Assembly (NCBI RefSeq): GCF_007994075.1
Contig: NZ_VIWU01000001.1
Span: 558,001-622,000, forward strand
Source of the DNA: Pseudonocardia hierapolitana
GTDB lineage: Bacteria; Actinomycetota; Actinomycetes; Mycobacteriales; Pseudonocardiaceae
Reading direction: 5' to 3'
Length of the DNA stretch: 64,000 nucleotides
This document shows positions 34,440 through 42,741 of the stretch, piece by piece. Position numbers and translations under genes: made by a program. The notes under the pieces were generated by a model. It was not told where the DNA came from. It was given only the letters and a program-made list of their open reading frames with translations, and did not search any database. Position 1 is the first letter of the stretch, and every line of letters begins with the position of its first letter.

Positions 34440-35219
34440 GTGCTCGAGGAGATCCCGCTCGCCGGGGGCAACGTCAGCGTGGGCGTCGTTCGGGTCGGCG
34501 ACACCGTGCGCAGGCCGGCCGGGCCGTGGACGCCCGCCGTGCACGCGCTGCTGGCGCACCTGCACGCGGTCGGCTTCCGCGCGGCGCCACGCCCGCTCGG
34601 GCTCGACGAGCAGGGCCGCGAGGTGCTCGGGTTCGCGCCGGGCACCACCGTGTGGCCGGACCGGTTCGCCGAGGTCGGGCCGCCCGCCCGGCTTGCGCGG
34701 GTCGGCCGGATGATCCGCGAGTTCCACGACGCGGTCGCCGGCTTCACCCCGCCGCCGGGCGCGGTGTGGCGGGTCGTCATCCCGCCCGAGGACGACGGCG
34801 GCGGCGAGATCATCGCCCACCACGACCTGGCGCCGTGGAACCTCGTGACCGACGGCGACACCTGGACGTTCATCGACTGGGACGGCGCGGGCCCCGGCTC
34901 ACGGCTGTGGGACCTCGCCTACGCGGTGAAGGCCTTCGTGCCGCTCTCGGCGGACCCGGCGCGGCGTCGCACCGACGCCGCGGCCCGCGCGCGTGTGCTC
35001 GCCGACGCCTACGGGCTCGACGAGGAGCAGCGCCTGCGCCTGGCGCCCATGCTCGCCCGCCGCGCCGGGGCCATGCGCGACCTGCTGGCCGCGGGCCACA
35101 CGAACGGCGTGCAGCCATGGGCCCGCCTCTGGGACGAGGGCCACGGTGAGACCTGGAGCCAGGACACCGAGTACATCGCACGACGGGAGCAGGAGTGGCT
35201 GACCGCCCTCACGAACTGA
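34440..35219 (+). CDS. APH-fold phosphotransferase
   Basis: A 259-residue aminoglycoside phosphotransferase-family kinase from a GTG start. The catalytic loop is IIAHHDLAPWNLVTDG and the metal-binding motif is WTFIDWDGAGPGSRLWDLAY. The N-terminal lobe (LAGGNVSVGVVRVGDTVRRP) is shortened, as in many uncharacterised actinobacterial members. There is no evidence for a particular substrate. It ends 23 bp before the convergent end of the carbohydrate operon. Confidence 0.88.
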   Translation: MLEEIPLAGGNVSVGVVRVGDTVRRPAGPWTPAVHALLAHLHAVGFRAAPRPLGLDEQGREVLGFAPGTTVWPDRFAEVGPPARLARVGRMIREFHDAVAGFTPPPGAVWRVVIPPEDDGGGEIIAHHDLAPWNLVTDGDTWTFIDWDGAGPGSRLWDLAYAVKAFVPLSADPARRRTDAAARARVLADAYGLDEEQRLRLAPMLARRAGAMRDLLAAGHTNGVQPWARLWDEGHGETWSQDTEYIARREQEWLTALTN

Positions 35220-35242
35220 GCAGCGCCAAAGCTCCACAACGC

Positions 35243-36283
35243 TCAGGACGACGCCAACAGCTCCGGGTTCGCGCAGGTCGTCGGGCGGCCGCCCGCCAGC
35301 ACCGCCGCCACCTCCTTCGCGATGCGCGCCGCCGACTCCTCCGCGACCTGGCGGGACGCGCCCGCCAGATGCGGGGTGGCGAACACCTCGGGACGCCGCG
35401 GCAGCGGGTCGTCCGGTGCGGGCGGTTCGGGGTCGAACACGTCCAGCACGGCGGCGCGCAGGTGCCCGGACGCCAGCGCAGCGTCGAGGGCCCGGGTGTC
35501 GACCAGTTCCCCGCGGGCGGTGTTGACCAGCACCGAGCCCGGGCGCATCGCGGCGAGCGCGGTGGCGTCGATCATCTGCTTCGTCTCGGGGGTGAGCCGG
35601 GCGTGCAGGCTGACGACGTCGCTCGCGCCCAGCAGCTCCGGCAGGTCCACCAGCCGGACGCCCACCCGCTCGGCGTCCTCCGCGGACGCGTACGGGTCGT
35701 GCGCGAGCACCCGGGAGCCGAAGCCGCGCAGCAGCTCGGCGACCCGCAGCCCGACCGCACCCAGCCCGACGAGCCCGACGGTGGCCGCGCGCAGCTCCAG
35801 ACCGGTGCGCTCGTAGCGGAAGCCCGCGGCGTCCCAGCGCCCGGCCGCGAGCCCCGCGGCGGCGGCCGGGAGGCCGCGCATCGCGCAGATCATCGTGCCG
35901 ACGCAGAACTCGGCCACCGCGCCCAGGTTGCGCCCCGGCAGGTACGCGACGAGCACGCCTGCGGCCGTCGCGGCCGGCACGTCGACGTTCACGGGCCCGC
36001 CCCGGGTCACGCCGACCACCCGCAGGCTCCCCCGCCCGGCGTCGAGGACCTCGGCCGTGAGCGGGGCGAGGTGCGTGACCAACGCGTCGGCCCCGCGCAC
36101 CAGTTCGGCGAGCCGGGCGGGGTCGCCCGCCGCCTCCCGCACGCCGTCCATGGAGCCGAACGGCTCGGTGGGCCACGCCGAGTCGATCCGCCGGAACTCC
36201 CCCTCGACGCCCGCATCGGCGAGCGCGCGCGCGAGCAGATCGGCGGAGATGAACTCGTCGCCGGCACACACCACCACACTCAT
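35243..36283 (-). CDS. D-isomer 2-hydroxyacid dehydrogenase (SerA-like)
   Basis: A 346-residue NAD-dependent dehydrogenase of the D-2-hydroxyacid family: NAD loop VGLVGLGAVGLRVAELLRGF, substrate/catalytic Arg in LVNTARGELVDTRALDAAL, Glu in DVFDPEPPAPDDPL, and His in FATPHLAGAS. No ACT regulatory domain, so not a classical biosynthetic SerA. It is the last gene of the leftward transport operon (ATGA overlap with the upstream ATPase), so it probably oxidises or reduces a hydroxyacid intermediate such as a tetronate or glycerate in the same catabolic route. Confidence 0.88.
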   Translation of the reverse strand: MSVVVCAGDEFISADLLARALADAGVEGEFRRIDSAWPTEPFGSMDGVREAAGDPARLAELVRGADALVTHLAPLTAEVLDAGRGSLRVVGVTRGGPVNVDVPAATAAGVLVAYLPGRNLGAVAEFCVGTMICAMRGLPAAAAGLAAGRWDAAGFRYERTGLELRAATVGLVGLGAVGLRVAELLRGFGSRVLAHDPYASAEDAERVGVRLVDLPELLGASDVVSLHARLTPETKQMIDATALAAMRPGSVLVNTARGELVDTRALDAALASGHLRAAVLDVFDPEPPAPDDPLPRRPEVFATPHLAGASRQVAEESAARIAKEVAAVLAGGRPTTCANPELLASS

Positions 36284-37392
36284 CGAACCCGCTCCCCCGT
36301 GGCCGGGTCGAAGACGTGCACGCGCTCCGGTGGAGCCGCGATCGTGATCGGGTCGCCCGCCCGCAGCGGGTGTCCCGGCTCCACCTGCGCGACGACCCGG
36401 GTATCGATCCCGGGCAGCTCCACGGTGGCCAGCCCGAACTCGAGCAGGTCCTCGAACACCAGCACGGTCCCCTCCAGGCCTGGGCCGTCGGTCGGATGGC
36501 AGTCCTGCGGGCGCAGGCCGACCAGCACGTCGCGGCCGTCGGGAACGTGCACCGACGTCGCCATCCCGCCGACTCCGCCGACGCGGACGCCGCTCCCGGT
36601 CCCGACGCCGGGCAGCAGGGTGATCGACGGCTCCCCGACGAAGTCGGCGACGAACCGGTCGGCCGGTGCGTCGAAGACCTCGTCCGGAGTGCCGAACTGC
36701 TTGATCACGCCGGCGTCCATCACGGCCATCCGGTCGGCGAGGCTGAGCGCCTCCAGCTGGTCGTGGGTGACGACGATCGTGGTGTAGCCGAACTCGCGCT
36801 GCAGCACCTTCAGCTCCCGGCGCACCCGCTGGCGCTGCCCGGCGTCCAGGTGCGAGAGCGGCTCGTCGAGCAGCAGCACCGGCGGGTTGCGCACCAGCGC
36901 GCGGGCGAGCGCAACCCGCTGCTTCTGGCCGCTGGACAGGTTGGCAGGCCGCATGTCGAGCAGCTCGGTCATCTCGAGGCGCTCGGCGATCGCGTCCACG
37001 CGGGCGATCGCATCGCGCGCCCGCCGCGCCTTCAACCCGTACGCCAGGTTCTCCCGCACGGTCAGCGGCGGGTAGAGCGCGTAGCTCTCGAACCCGACGC
37101 CGACGTTGCGCTTGCCCGGCGGCAGGTCGCCCACGGAACGGTCGCCGATCACGATCCGCCCGGACGTCACGGTCTCCAGCCCGGCGATCATCCGCAGCGT
37201 GGTCGTCTTCCCGCACCCGGACGGGCCGAGCAGGGCCACCAGCTCGCCCGGCTCGATGTCCAGGTCGATGCCCTTCACGGCCTCGAACGGCTCGCGGCCC
37301 CGGGCGGTGTAGGTCTTGCGCAACGACTCCAGCCGCAGGCGCTGTGCCGTTGCGTTCTGAGCGGTGCCGTTGGTCGTTGCAGCGGTGGTCAT
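36280..37392 (-). CDS. Carbohydrate ABC transporter ATPase (UgpC/MsmK type), second copy
   Basis: A 370-residue importer ATPase. Walker A is LLGPSGCGKTTTLRM, the signature is LSSGQKQRVALARAL, and Walker B is LLLDEPLSHLDAGQ, followed by the His switch VTHDQLEAL. The C-terminal OB-fold regulatory region ends PPERVHVFDPATGERVR. It overlaps the preceding ATPase (ATGA) and the following dehydrogenase. Two distinct full-length ATPases in one operon suggest a heterodimeric motor, as in some trehalose/glycerol-phosphate-type importers. Confidence 0.92.
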   Translation of the reverse strand: MTTAATTNGTAQNATAQRLRLESLRKTYTARGREPFEAVKGIDLDIEPGELVALLGPSGCGKTTTLRMIAGLETVTSGRIVIGDRSVGDLPPGKRNVGVGFESYALYPPLTVRENLAYGLKARRARDAIARVDAIAERLEMTELLDMRPANLSSGQKQRVALARALVRNPPVLLLDEPLSHLDAGQRQRVRRELKVLQREFGYTTIVVTHDQLEALSLADRMAVMDAGVIKQFGTPDEVFDAPADRFVADFVGEPSITLLPGVGTGSGVRVGGVGGMATSVHVPDGRDVLVGLRPQDCHPTDGPGLEGTVLVFEDLLEFGLATVELPGIDTRVVAQVEPGHPLRAGDPITIAAPPERVHVFDPATGERVR

Positions 37393-38495
37393 CGAGCCCC
37401 TCCGGTGAGCGCACCCTCGGGCCGCCGGGCGGCGCCCAGCCGGGCTCCCTCGGCCGAGAAGACGTGCACGCGATCCCAGTCGACGGCGAGGGCGACGTCG
37501 CCACCCTCGTGCACGCGGTGGTCGGAGGTGACGGTGATGACCTGCACCCCGGCCACGTCCACCGACAGCTCGACCGACCGCCCCAGCCGCTCGGCCAGCA
37601 CGACCTTCCCGTTCAGCACGAGCCGGTCGGCGGGCGCAGGCCCGTCGACGATCTCGAGGTCCCGGGGCCGGATCCCGACCTTGACCGGGCCGTCGGATGC
37701 CGGCGCCCCGACCGCGAAGGCCTTCCCGACCCGGGCCTGGCCCGCGTCCACCTCGGCGTCGAGGAGGTTCATCTCCGGCTGGCCGAGCGCGCGGGCGACG
37801 AAGGTGTCCACCGGCTCCGTCCAGACCTGCGCGGGCGTCCCGACCTGCACCAGCCTGCCCTCGCGAAGCACCCCGATCCGGTCGCCCAGCGCCAGTGCCT
37901 CCTGGTAGTCGTGCGTGACGTAGAGCGTGGTGGTGCCCGAGAGCTCGCCGAGCTGCTTGAGCTCCGCGCGCATGGCGGCCCGCAGCTTGGCATCCAGGTG
38001 CGAGAGCGGCTCGTCGAGCAGGTAGACCTCGGCGGGGCGCACCAGCACCCGGCCCAGGGCGGTGCGCTGGCGCTGCCCGTTGGACAACTCGCGCGGGAAG
38101 CGCTTCAGCAGGTGGTCGATGCCGAGGGTCATCGTGACCTGCTTGATCCGCTCGGCCTGCTCCTGCGGCGTCCAGGTGCCGTTGCGGCCCGAGCGCAGCG
38201 GGGAGGCCAGGTTCTCCTCCACCGTCTTCTGCGGGTAGAGCGCGTAGCTCTCGAACGCCATCGCGACGCCGCGGTCGTACGGCTCGACGCCGGTCATGTC
38301 GCGGCCCGCGATGCGCACCTCGCCCTCGACCTGGTCGACGAGCCCGGCCACGCTCTTGAGCGTGGTGGTCTTGCCGGCCCCGGACGGCCCGAGGATCACG
38401 AAGAACTCGCCGTCGGCGAGGTCGAGGTCGATCCCGTGCAGGGCGGTCGTCTTGCCGTAATGCGCCGTCAGGCCCTTCACCGAGAGGGTGCCCAT
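37389..38495 (-). CDS. Carbohydrate ABC transporter ATPase, first copy
   Basis: A 368-residue ATPase of the MalK/UgpC group: Walker A LGPSGAGKTTTLKS, Q-loop FESYALYPQKTVEENL, signature LSNGQRQRTALGR (Asn in place of the second Gly), Walker B YLLDEPLSHLDAK, switch VTHDYQEAL, and a C-terminal regulatory domain (VKVGIRPRDLEIV). Its ATG immediately follows the inserted element at 38496-38661, whose end supplies GGTGGAGG as the ribosome-binding site. Before the insertion the start probably overlapped the permease stop as TAATG. Confidence 0.92.
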   Translation of the reverse strand: MGTLSVKGLTAHYGKTTALHGIDLDLADGEFFVILGPSGAGKTTTLKSVAGLVDQVEGEVRIAGRDMTGVEPYDRGVAMAFESYALYPQKTVEENLASPLRSGRNGTWTPQEQAERIKQVTMTLGIDHLLKRFPRELSNGQRQRTALGRVLVRPAEVYLLDEPLSHLDAKLRAAMRAELKQLGELSGTTTLYVTHDYQEALALGDRIGVLREGRLVQVGTPAQVWTEPVDTFVARALGQPEMNLLDAEVDAGQARVGKAFAVGAPASDGPVKVGIRPRDLEIVDGPAPADRLVLNGKVVLAERLGRSVELSVDVAGVQVITVTSDHRVHEGGDVALAVDWDRVHVFSAEGARLGAARRPEGALTGGAR

Positions 38496-38661
38496 TAGTG
38501 TCCTCCACCGGGAGTCCGGTGCGTGTGTCGGCGGATCCAGGTTTCTGCTGGGTGTGCCGGCGGGCCGGCCTCGTACCGGGCGTACTCGGACGGTTCGCCG
38601 GTACGCCCAGCAGGAAGCTGGGCCGTCGAGATGCGCGCCGGACTCCCGGTGGGGGGCACTA
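38496..38661. mobile_element. 166-bp MITE-like inverted-repeat element, copy A
   Basis: A non-coding, imperfectly palindromic 164-bp unit flanked by TA on both sides. The ends are GTGTCCTCCACCGGGAGTCC and, inverted, GTGCCCCCCACCGGGAGTCC. The inverted copy B at 39529-39694 has the same length and about 86% identity by hand alignment. It occupies exactly the space between the stop of one permease gene and the start of the ATPase gene. TA duplication and the lack of coding suggest a Tc1/mariner-IS630-type MITE. Confidence 0.78.
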
Positions 38662-39528
38662 GGACTTCACCGCCCCGAACGACAGCCCGCGCACCAGGTA
38701 GCGCTGGATCGACAGCGCCACCAGCAGCGGCGGCAGCGCGGCGATCAGCGCGGCCGCGGCCGTCAGGTTGTAGTAGGCCTGGCCGCCACCACCCAGGAAC
38801 CGGGTGACGGCCACCGTCACCGGTGTGTGCTGGCTCCCGGTGAGGATCAGCGGGAACACGTAGTTGTTCCACGCGAAGATGAACGCGAGCAGCGCGGCCG
38901 CCGCGATCCCCGGCCGCACCAGCGGCAGCGCGACCATCACGAACGCGCGCCGCCGGGTGTAGCCGTCCAGCAGGGCTGCCTGCTCCAGCTCGGCCGGCAT
39001 GTCCTGGAAGTAGGAGCGCAGGATCCAGACGATCAGCGGCATCGTGACCAGCTGCAGCACCCAGATCATGCCGACGTTCGTGTCGAACAGGCCGATCTGG
39101 TTGTAGATCACGAACAGCGGGACGATCACCATCAGCTCGGGCGCGAACCGGAACGACAGGATCGTGAACATCACGTCGTTCGAGCCGCGGTACTGCCAGC
39201 GCCCCGCCGCGTAGGCGGCCGGGATGCCGATCACGAGCGAGACGATCACGGCGCCGACGCAATTGATCACGCTCGTGAGGATCGCGTCGGTGAAGTTCAC
39301 GCTGGTCAGCCGCTCACCCTCCTCCGAGAGCACGGTGGCGAAGTTCTCCAGCGTCGGGGTGAACGCGAAGTAGGTGCTGATCTGCTCCGCGTTGGTCTTG
39401 AGCGCGAGCAGCACCATCCAGACCAGCGGGAACAGCGAGAACACGAACCACACAAGCAGCGCCGCGTCGGCACCGATCGACGCGGGCGAGAACCGCCGCT
39501 CGCCCGGCCCCAGCTCCCTCGAAGCCAT
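38659..39528 (-). CDS. Carbohydrate ABC transporter permease (MalG type)
   Basis: A 289-residue permease with about six membrane segments, starting with ALLVWFVFSLFPLVWMVLLA. The EAA-type coupling loop appears as YTRRRAFVMVALPLVRPGIA. It forms the membrane channel with the MalF-type permease at 39692. The gene is bracketed by the two copies of the MITE-like element: its ATG directly follows copy B and its TAG stop is made by the first base of copy A, where TAA would have been the original stop. Confidence 0.93.
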   Translation of the reverse strand: MASRELGPGERRFSPASIGADAALLVWFVFSLFPLVWMVLLALKTNAEQISTYFAFTPTLENFATVLSEEGERLTSVNFTDAILTSVINCVGAVIVSLVIGIPAAYAAGRWQYRGSNDVMFTILSFRFAPELMVIVPLFVIYNQIGLFDTNVGMIWVLQLVTMPLIVWILRSYFQDMPAELEQAALLDGYTRRRAFVMVALPLVRPGIAAAALLAFIFAWNNYVFPLILTGSQHTPVTVAVTRFLGGGGQAYYNLTAAAALIAALPPLLVALSIQRYLVRGLSFGAVKS

Positions 39529-39694
39529 TAGTGCCCCCCACCGGAGGTCCCGCACATATCTCGACGGCCCAGCTTCCCGCTGGCCGCACCGGCGAACCGG
39601 CCGAGTATGTCCAATACGAGTCCGGCCCGCCGGCACACCCAGCGGAAACCTGGATCCGTCGATATACGCACTGGACCTCCGGTGGGGGGCACTA
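39529..39694. mobile_element. 166-bp MITE-like inverted-repeat element, copy B
   Basis: Terminal inverted repeats are perfect over 20 bp (GTGCCCCCCACCGGAGGTCC at both ends), flanked by TA. The interior is a large imperfect hairpin. It separates the two permease genes and lies in inverse orientation to copy A. Its right end creates the TAG stop of the MalF-type gene; its left end supplies GGTGGGGGG as a ribosome-binding site for the MalG-type ATG. No transposase gene of a matching family is in the window. Confidence 0.8.
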
Positions 39695-40630
39695 CTCCTC
39701 CGATCCTGCGGCGCGCCGCTGGGCCTTGCCCAGCACGCTCACCAGGTAGCGGGCGGTCACGAAGACGATCACCCAGAGCAGGAACATGTACGTGCTGCCC
39801 TGCGAGTACTGCAGCTGGATGATCGAGTTCTGGTACGCGCCGATCTGCAGCGTGCGCGTGGCGTCGCCCGGTCCGCCCGCCGTCAGCACGAACACGTGGT
39901 CGAAGATCTTCAGGCAGTCCATGAACCGGAAGATCACCGCCACCAGGATGTAGGGCCACATCATCGGCAGCATCAGCCGGCGGAACATGTAGAACCAGCT
40001 CGCGCCGTCCACCGCCGACGCCTCGAACGGCTCCTTCGGCAGCGACCGGATCCCGGCCAGCACGAGGATCGCCACGAACGGCGTGTAGATCCAGACGTCG
40101 ACGAGGATCACCGACCAGATCGCCGTGCTCTCGCCGAGCCAGTCGAACGTCGAACCGAGACCCAGCACGTAGTTCAGGACGCCGTACTGGGGGTTGAACA
40201 TCAGGCCCCAGATCACGCCCGCGATCACCGGCGCGATCATCAGCGGCAGGATCAGCACCCGCTCGAAGACCCGTCCGACCAGGGTCGACCGGTTGAGCAG
40301 CAGCGCGATCCCGATACCCAGCACCGTCTCGACCACGGTGGCGACCACGGCGTAGTGCAGCGTGACCCGCACGCTCGTCCAGAACGCCGGGTCGGACAGG
40401 ATCTCGGCGAAGTTCTGCAGCCCGATGAACACCGGCCGCCGCACCACCGCCGCGTAGTTGAGGAACGCGTAGTAGGCGCCGAGCACGAACGGGTACAGGA
40501 TCCCGACGATGATCAGAACCGCGGGGATCGACAGCACGTACGGCCGAAGCCCGCGCCGCCAGGCCGGCACCGGCCGTGGCTCGCGCTGCACGGCCGGTGC
40601 CGGGGTCCTCGGTGGGGCGGTGGTGGTCAC
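39692..40630 (-). CDS. Carbohydrate ABC transporter permease (MalF type)
   Basis: A 312-residue permease. After a Pro-rich N-terminus there are about six membrane spans (YVLSIPAVLIIVGILYPFVL first). The EAA loop is EPFEASAVDGASWFYMFRRLMLP. It partners the MalG-type subunit and the binding protein encoded directly upstream (12 bp away). GTG start. The TAG stop overlaps the left-hand TA of the inserted element, so the last native codons GSEE are intact. Confidence 0.93.
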   Translation of the reverse strand: MTTTAPPRTPAPAVQREPRPVPAWRRGLRPYVLSIPAVLIIVGILYPFVLGAYYAFLNYAAVVRRPVFIGLQNFAEILSDPAFWTSVRVTLHYAVVATVVETVLGIGIALLLNRSTLVGRVFERVLILPLMIAPVIAGVIWGLMFNPQYGVLNYVLGLGSTFDWLGESTAIWSVILVDVWIYTPFVAILVLAGIRSLPKEPFEASAVDGASWFYMFRRLMLPMMWPYILVAVIFRFMDCLKIFDHVFVLTAGGPGDATRTLQIGAYQNSIIQLQYSQGSTYMFLLWVIVFVTARYLVSVLGKAQRRAAGSEE

Positions 40631-40642
40631 GAAGGCCCTCCG

Positions 40643-42079
40643 TCAGCTCGCACGGTTCACCGCCGTCGTGTTGGCCGCCGCCAGCGCGTCGAGGCGCGTC
40701 TTCGCGTCCTGGCCCGCGTAGATGTCCTGCAGCGCCACCGCCCACTCCTCGGTGGTCTCGAAGAACTGGGTCTGCGGGGTGAACTTGATGTCGGTGGAGC
40801 CGATGACCTTCTCGAAGGTCTCCTGGTAGCCCGGGAAGTTGCCGAGCGTCTGCTTGAACGCACCGTCGAAGACCGACTTGCGGGTGGGGTCGGCGAACCC
40901 GGCCTGCCCGGTCTGCACGGCCTTGGTCTGGGCCTCCTTGCCGGTGGCCCACTGGATGAACAGCCACGCGGCGAGCTTCTTCTCCGACGCCGAGTTCATG
41001 GCGAGCGACCAGGTCCAGAGGTTGGTGCCGTAGTTGCCGTCCGGGCCGGCGGGGCCGGGGTGCCACGCGAGGTTCCCGGCCTGGGCGCTGTTGCCCGCGA
41101 TGTTCTGCGGGTACGTGGCCGAGTCGGCGTCGTACACCATCATCGCGGTGCCCGCGCCCAGGTCGCCCGTGCAGTCGGGGTACTCGTAGTTGGTCCACGA
41201 GGTCGGGCCTGCCGAGCGGGCGAGCTCCACCCACTTGCGCGTGAAGTCGACGGCCTCCGGCGAGTTCATGGTGGCCTGGAGCTGGTCGCCCTGCTTCTCG
41301 TAGTCCTTGCACCCCTCGCGGGTGAACTGGGTCATGAAGCCGGGGTGGATGGTGGCCCACGACCGGGACCCGCGGAACGCGATGCCGTACTTGTTGTTGG
41401 CCCGGTCGGTGAGGTCGGTGGCGAGCTGCATGAGGTCGTCGAAGGTCTCGGCGGGCCGGATGCCGCGGCGGTCGAACTCGGTCTTGTTGTAGCAGAGGAC
41501 GTTGGTCTCGAAGCCCCACGGGATCGCCCACTGGCCGCCGGTGCCGAGCGGGCTGCCGACCTGGAAGTCCCACGAGGTGGACCGGCGCAGGCCCTCGTAG
41601 ATGTCCTCGAAGTCGTAGTCCGGGTTGGTGGCGGAGCTGTTCTGGAGCCAGGGCTTCAGGTCCTCCATCCACCCGGGAGGCCCGTAGGTCCAGATGAAGT
41701 ACGCGCCGGTCATGAAGGCGTCGTAGTTGCCGGCACCACTCGCGAGCTCGGTGTTGAGGCGCGTGAAGTAGTCGGCCTCGGCCACCAGGTCGGCCTTCAC
41801 CGTGATGCCGGTGAGCTCGGTGAACTCGGCCAGAAGCGGCTGGAACGCCACCTGGTAGGGGTGCGGCGTCTGCAGCACCGAGATCTCGGTGCCCTCGGCC
41901 TTGCGCCAGTCGAAGCCGCCCGTGACCTCGGCAGCACCGTTGTCGGTGGCGGGGCCGCCCCCGCCGGTGCCGAGGCCGCACGCGGCGAGCAGCGACGACG
42001 CGCCGACGGCTGCGCCGCCGACGCCGAACATGCGCAGCAGGTCACGTCGGTTGGGGGTCCAGAGCTCGCGGCGGGTCAT
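40643..42079 (-). CDS. Carbohydrate-binding lipoprotein of the ABC importer (Tat-dependent)
   Basis: A 478-residue family 1 extracellular solute-binding protein. The N-terminus has a twin-arginine motif NRRDLLRMFG and lipobox LLAACG, so it is exported folded and lipid-anchored. The mature part opens with EISVLQTPHPYQVAFQPLLA and contains the typical GQWAIPWGFETNVLCYNKTEF hinge segment. It captures the sugar or sugar alcohol for the two permeases. The ATG at 42079 has GGGAGG five bases upstream and overlaps the histidine phosphatase stop (ATGA). Confidence 0.92.
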   Translation of the reverse strand: MTRRELWTPNRRDLLRMFGVGGAAVGASSLLAACGLGTGGGGPATDNGAAEVTGGFDWRKAEGTEISVLQTPHPYQVAFQPLLAEFTELTGITVKADLVAEADYFTRLNTELASGAGNYDAFMTGAYFIWTYGPPGWMEDLKPWLQNSSATNPDYDFEDIYEGLRRSTSWDFQVGSPLGTGGQWAIPWGFETNVLCYNKTEFDRRGIRPAETFDDLMQLATDLTDRANNKYGIAFRGSRSWATIHPGFMTQFTREGCKDYEKQGDQLQATMNSPEAVDFTRKWVELARSAGPTSWTNYEYPDCTGDLGAGTAMMVYDADSATYPQNIAGNSAQAGNLAWHPGPAGPDGNYGTNLWTWSLAMNSASEKKLAAWLFIQWATGKEAQTKAVQTGQAGFADPTRKSVFDGAFKQTLGNFPGYQETFEKVIGSTDIKFTPQTQFFETTEEWAVALQDIYAGQDAKTRLDALAAANTTAVNRAS

Positions 42080-42741
42080 GCGGTCCTCCCTGCGGTCGGG
42101 GCCGGCTCGTCTGCGGTGACGGCCGGAGAGGTGGGGACGTTGAGAGCCAGCAGTGCCGGCGGCCGATCGGGTTCGGCGGGCACACGCAGGCGGGTTGCGG
42201 CGGCGTTCTCCAGCCGCGGGAGCACGGCGCGGTAGCGCGCGAGCGGGATACCCAGCCACGTGCACAGCGCCAGGCGCAGGAGCGTGTTGTGCGCGACCAC
42301 GAGCACGGACCGGCCGCGGTGGCGGGCGGCGACGTCACGCAGGGCGCCGACCGCACGCTCGGCGGCCGCAGCGGGCGACTCGGCGCCGGGGAACGGGTTG
42401 GCGACCGGGTCGGCGACGAACGCCTCGGCGGCGTCGGGATGGCTCACCCGCAGCTCCGCGAGCGTGCGGCCTTCGGCGATGCCGAAGTCGACCTCCCGCA
42501 GGTCGGCGACCACCTCGGGCTCGAGCCCGAGCGCGGCGGCCACCGGTTCGGCGGTGGCCACCGCGCGCGGCACCGGGGAGCAGACCAGGACGTCGAAGTG
42601 CTGGTTGGCGGCCCACCGGGCGAGCGCGACGGCCTGCGCGCGCCCGGTCTCGTCCAGGGCGACGTCACTGACGCCGGCATAGCGGTTCTCGGTGTGCCAG
42701 ACGGTCCGCCCGTGCCGGACGAGGGTGAGCTCGGTGCTCAT
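42076..42741 (-). CDS. Histidine phosphatase (phosphoglycerate mutase-like)
   Basis: A 221-residue member of the histidine phosphatase superfamily: phosphohistidine motif LTLVRHGRTVWHTENR, then SPVPRAVATAEPVA, acid EVDFGIAEGRTLAEL, and second His in VLVVAHNTLLRLALC. It is coupled by ATGA overlaps both to the FGGY kinase upstream and the binding protein downstream, so it very likely dephosphorylates a sugar phosphate in this pathway, perhaps to relieve sugar-phosphate stress. The Pro/Ala-rich last 30 residues are outside the fold. Confidence 0.9.
   Translation of the reverse strand: MSTELTLVRHGRTVWHTENRYAGVSDVALDETGRAQAVALARWAANQHFDVLVCSPVPRAVATAEPVAAALGLEPEVVADLREVDFGIAEGRTLAELRVSHPDAAEAFVADPVANPFPGAESPAAAAERAVGALRDVAARHRGRSVLVVAHNTLLRLALCTWLGIPLARYRAVLPRLENAAATRLRVPAEPDRPPALLALNVPTSPAVTADEPAPTAGRTA

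Noticed and set aside
38496..38661. Intercistronic elements as ordinary transcription terminators or BIME/REP units
   Set aside because: At 166 bp with TA flanks, terminal inverted repeats and precise TAATG sites they fit a MITE better; a secondary regulatory effect is still possible.
39374..42235. 953-codon plus-strand open frame over permease and binding-protein genes
   Set aside because: Antisense to well-supported transporter genes and crosses both the inserted element and gene boundaries.
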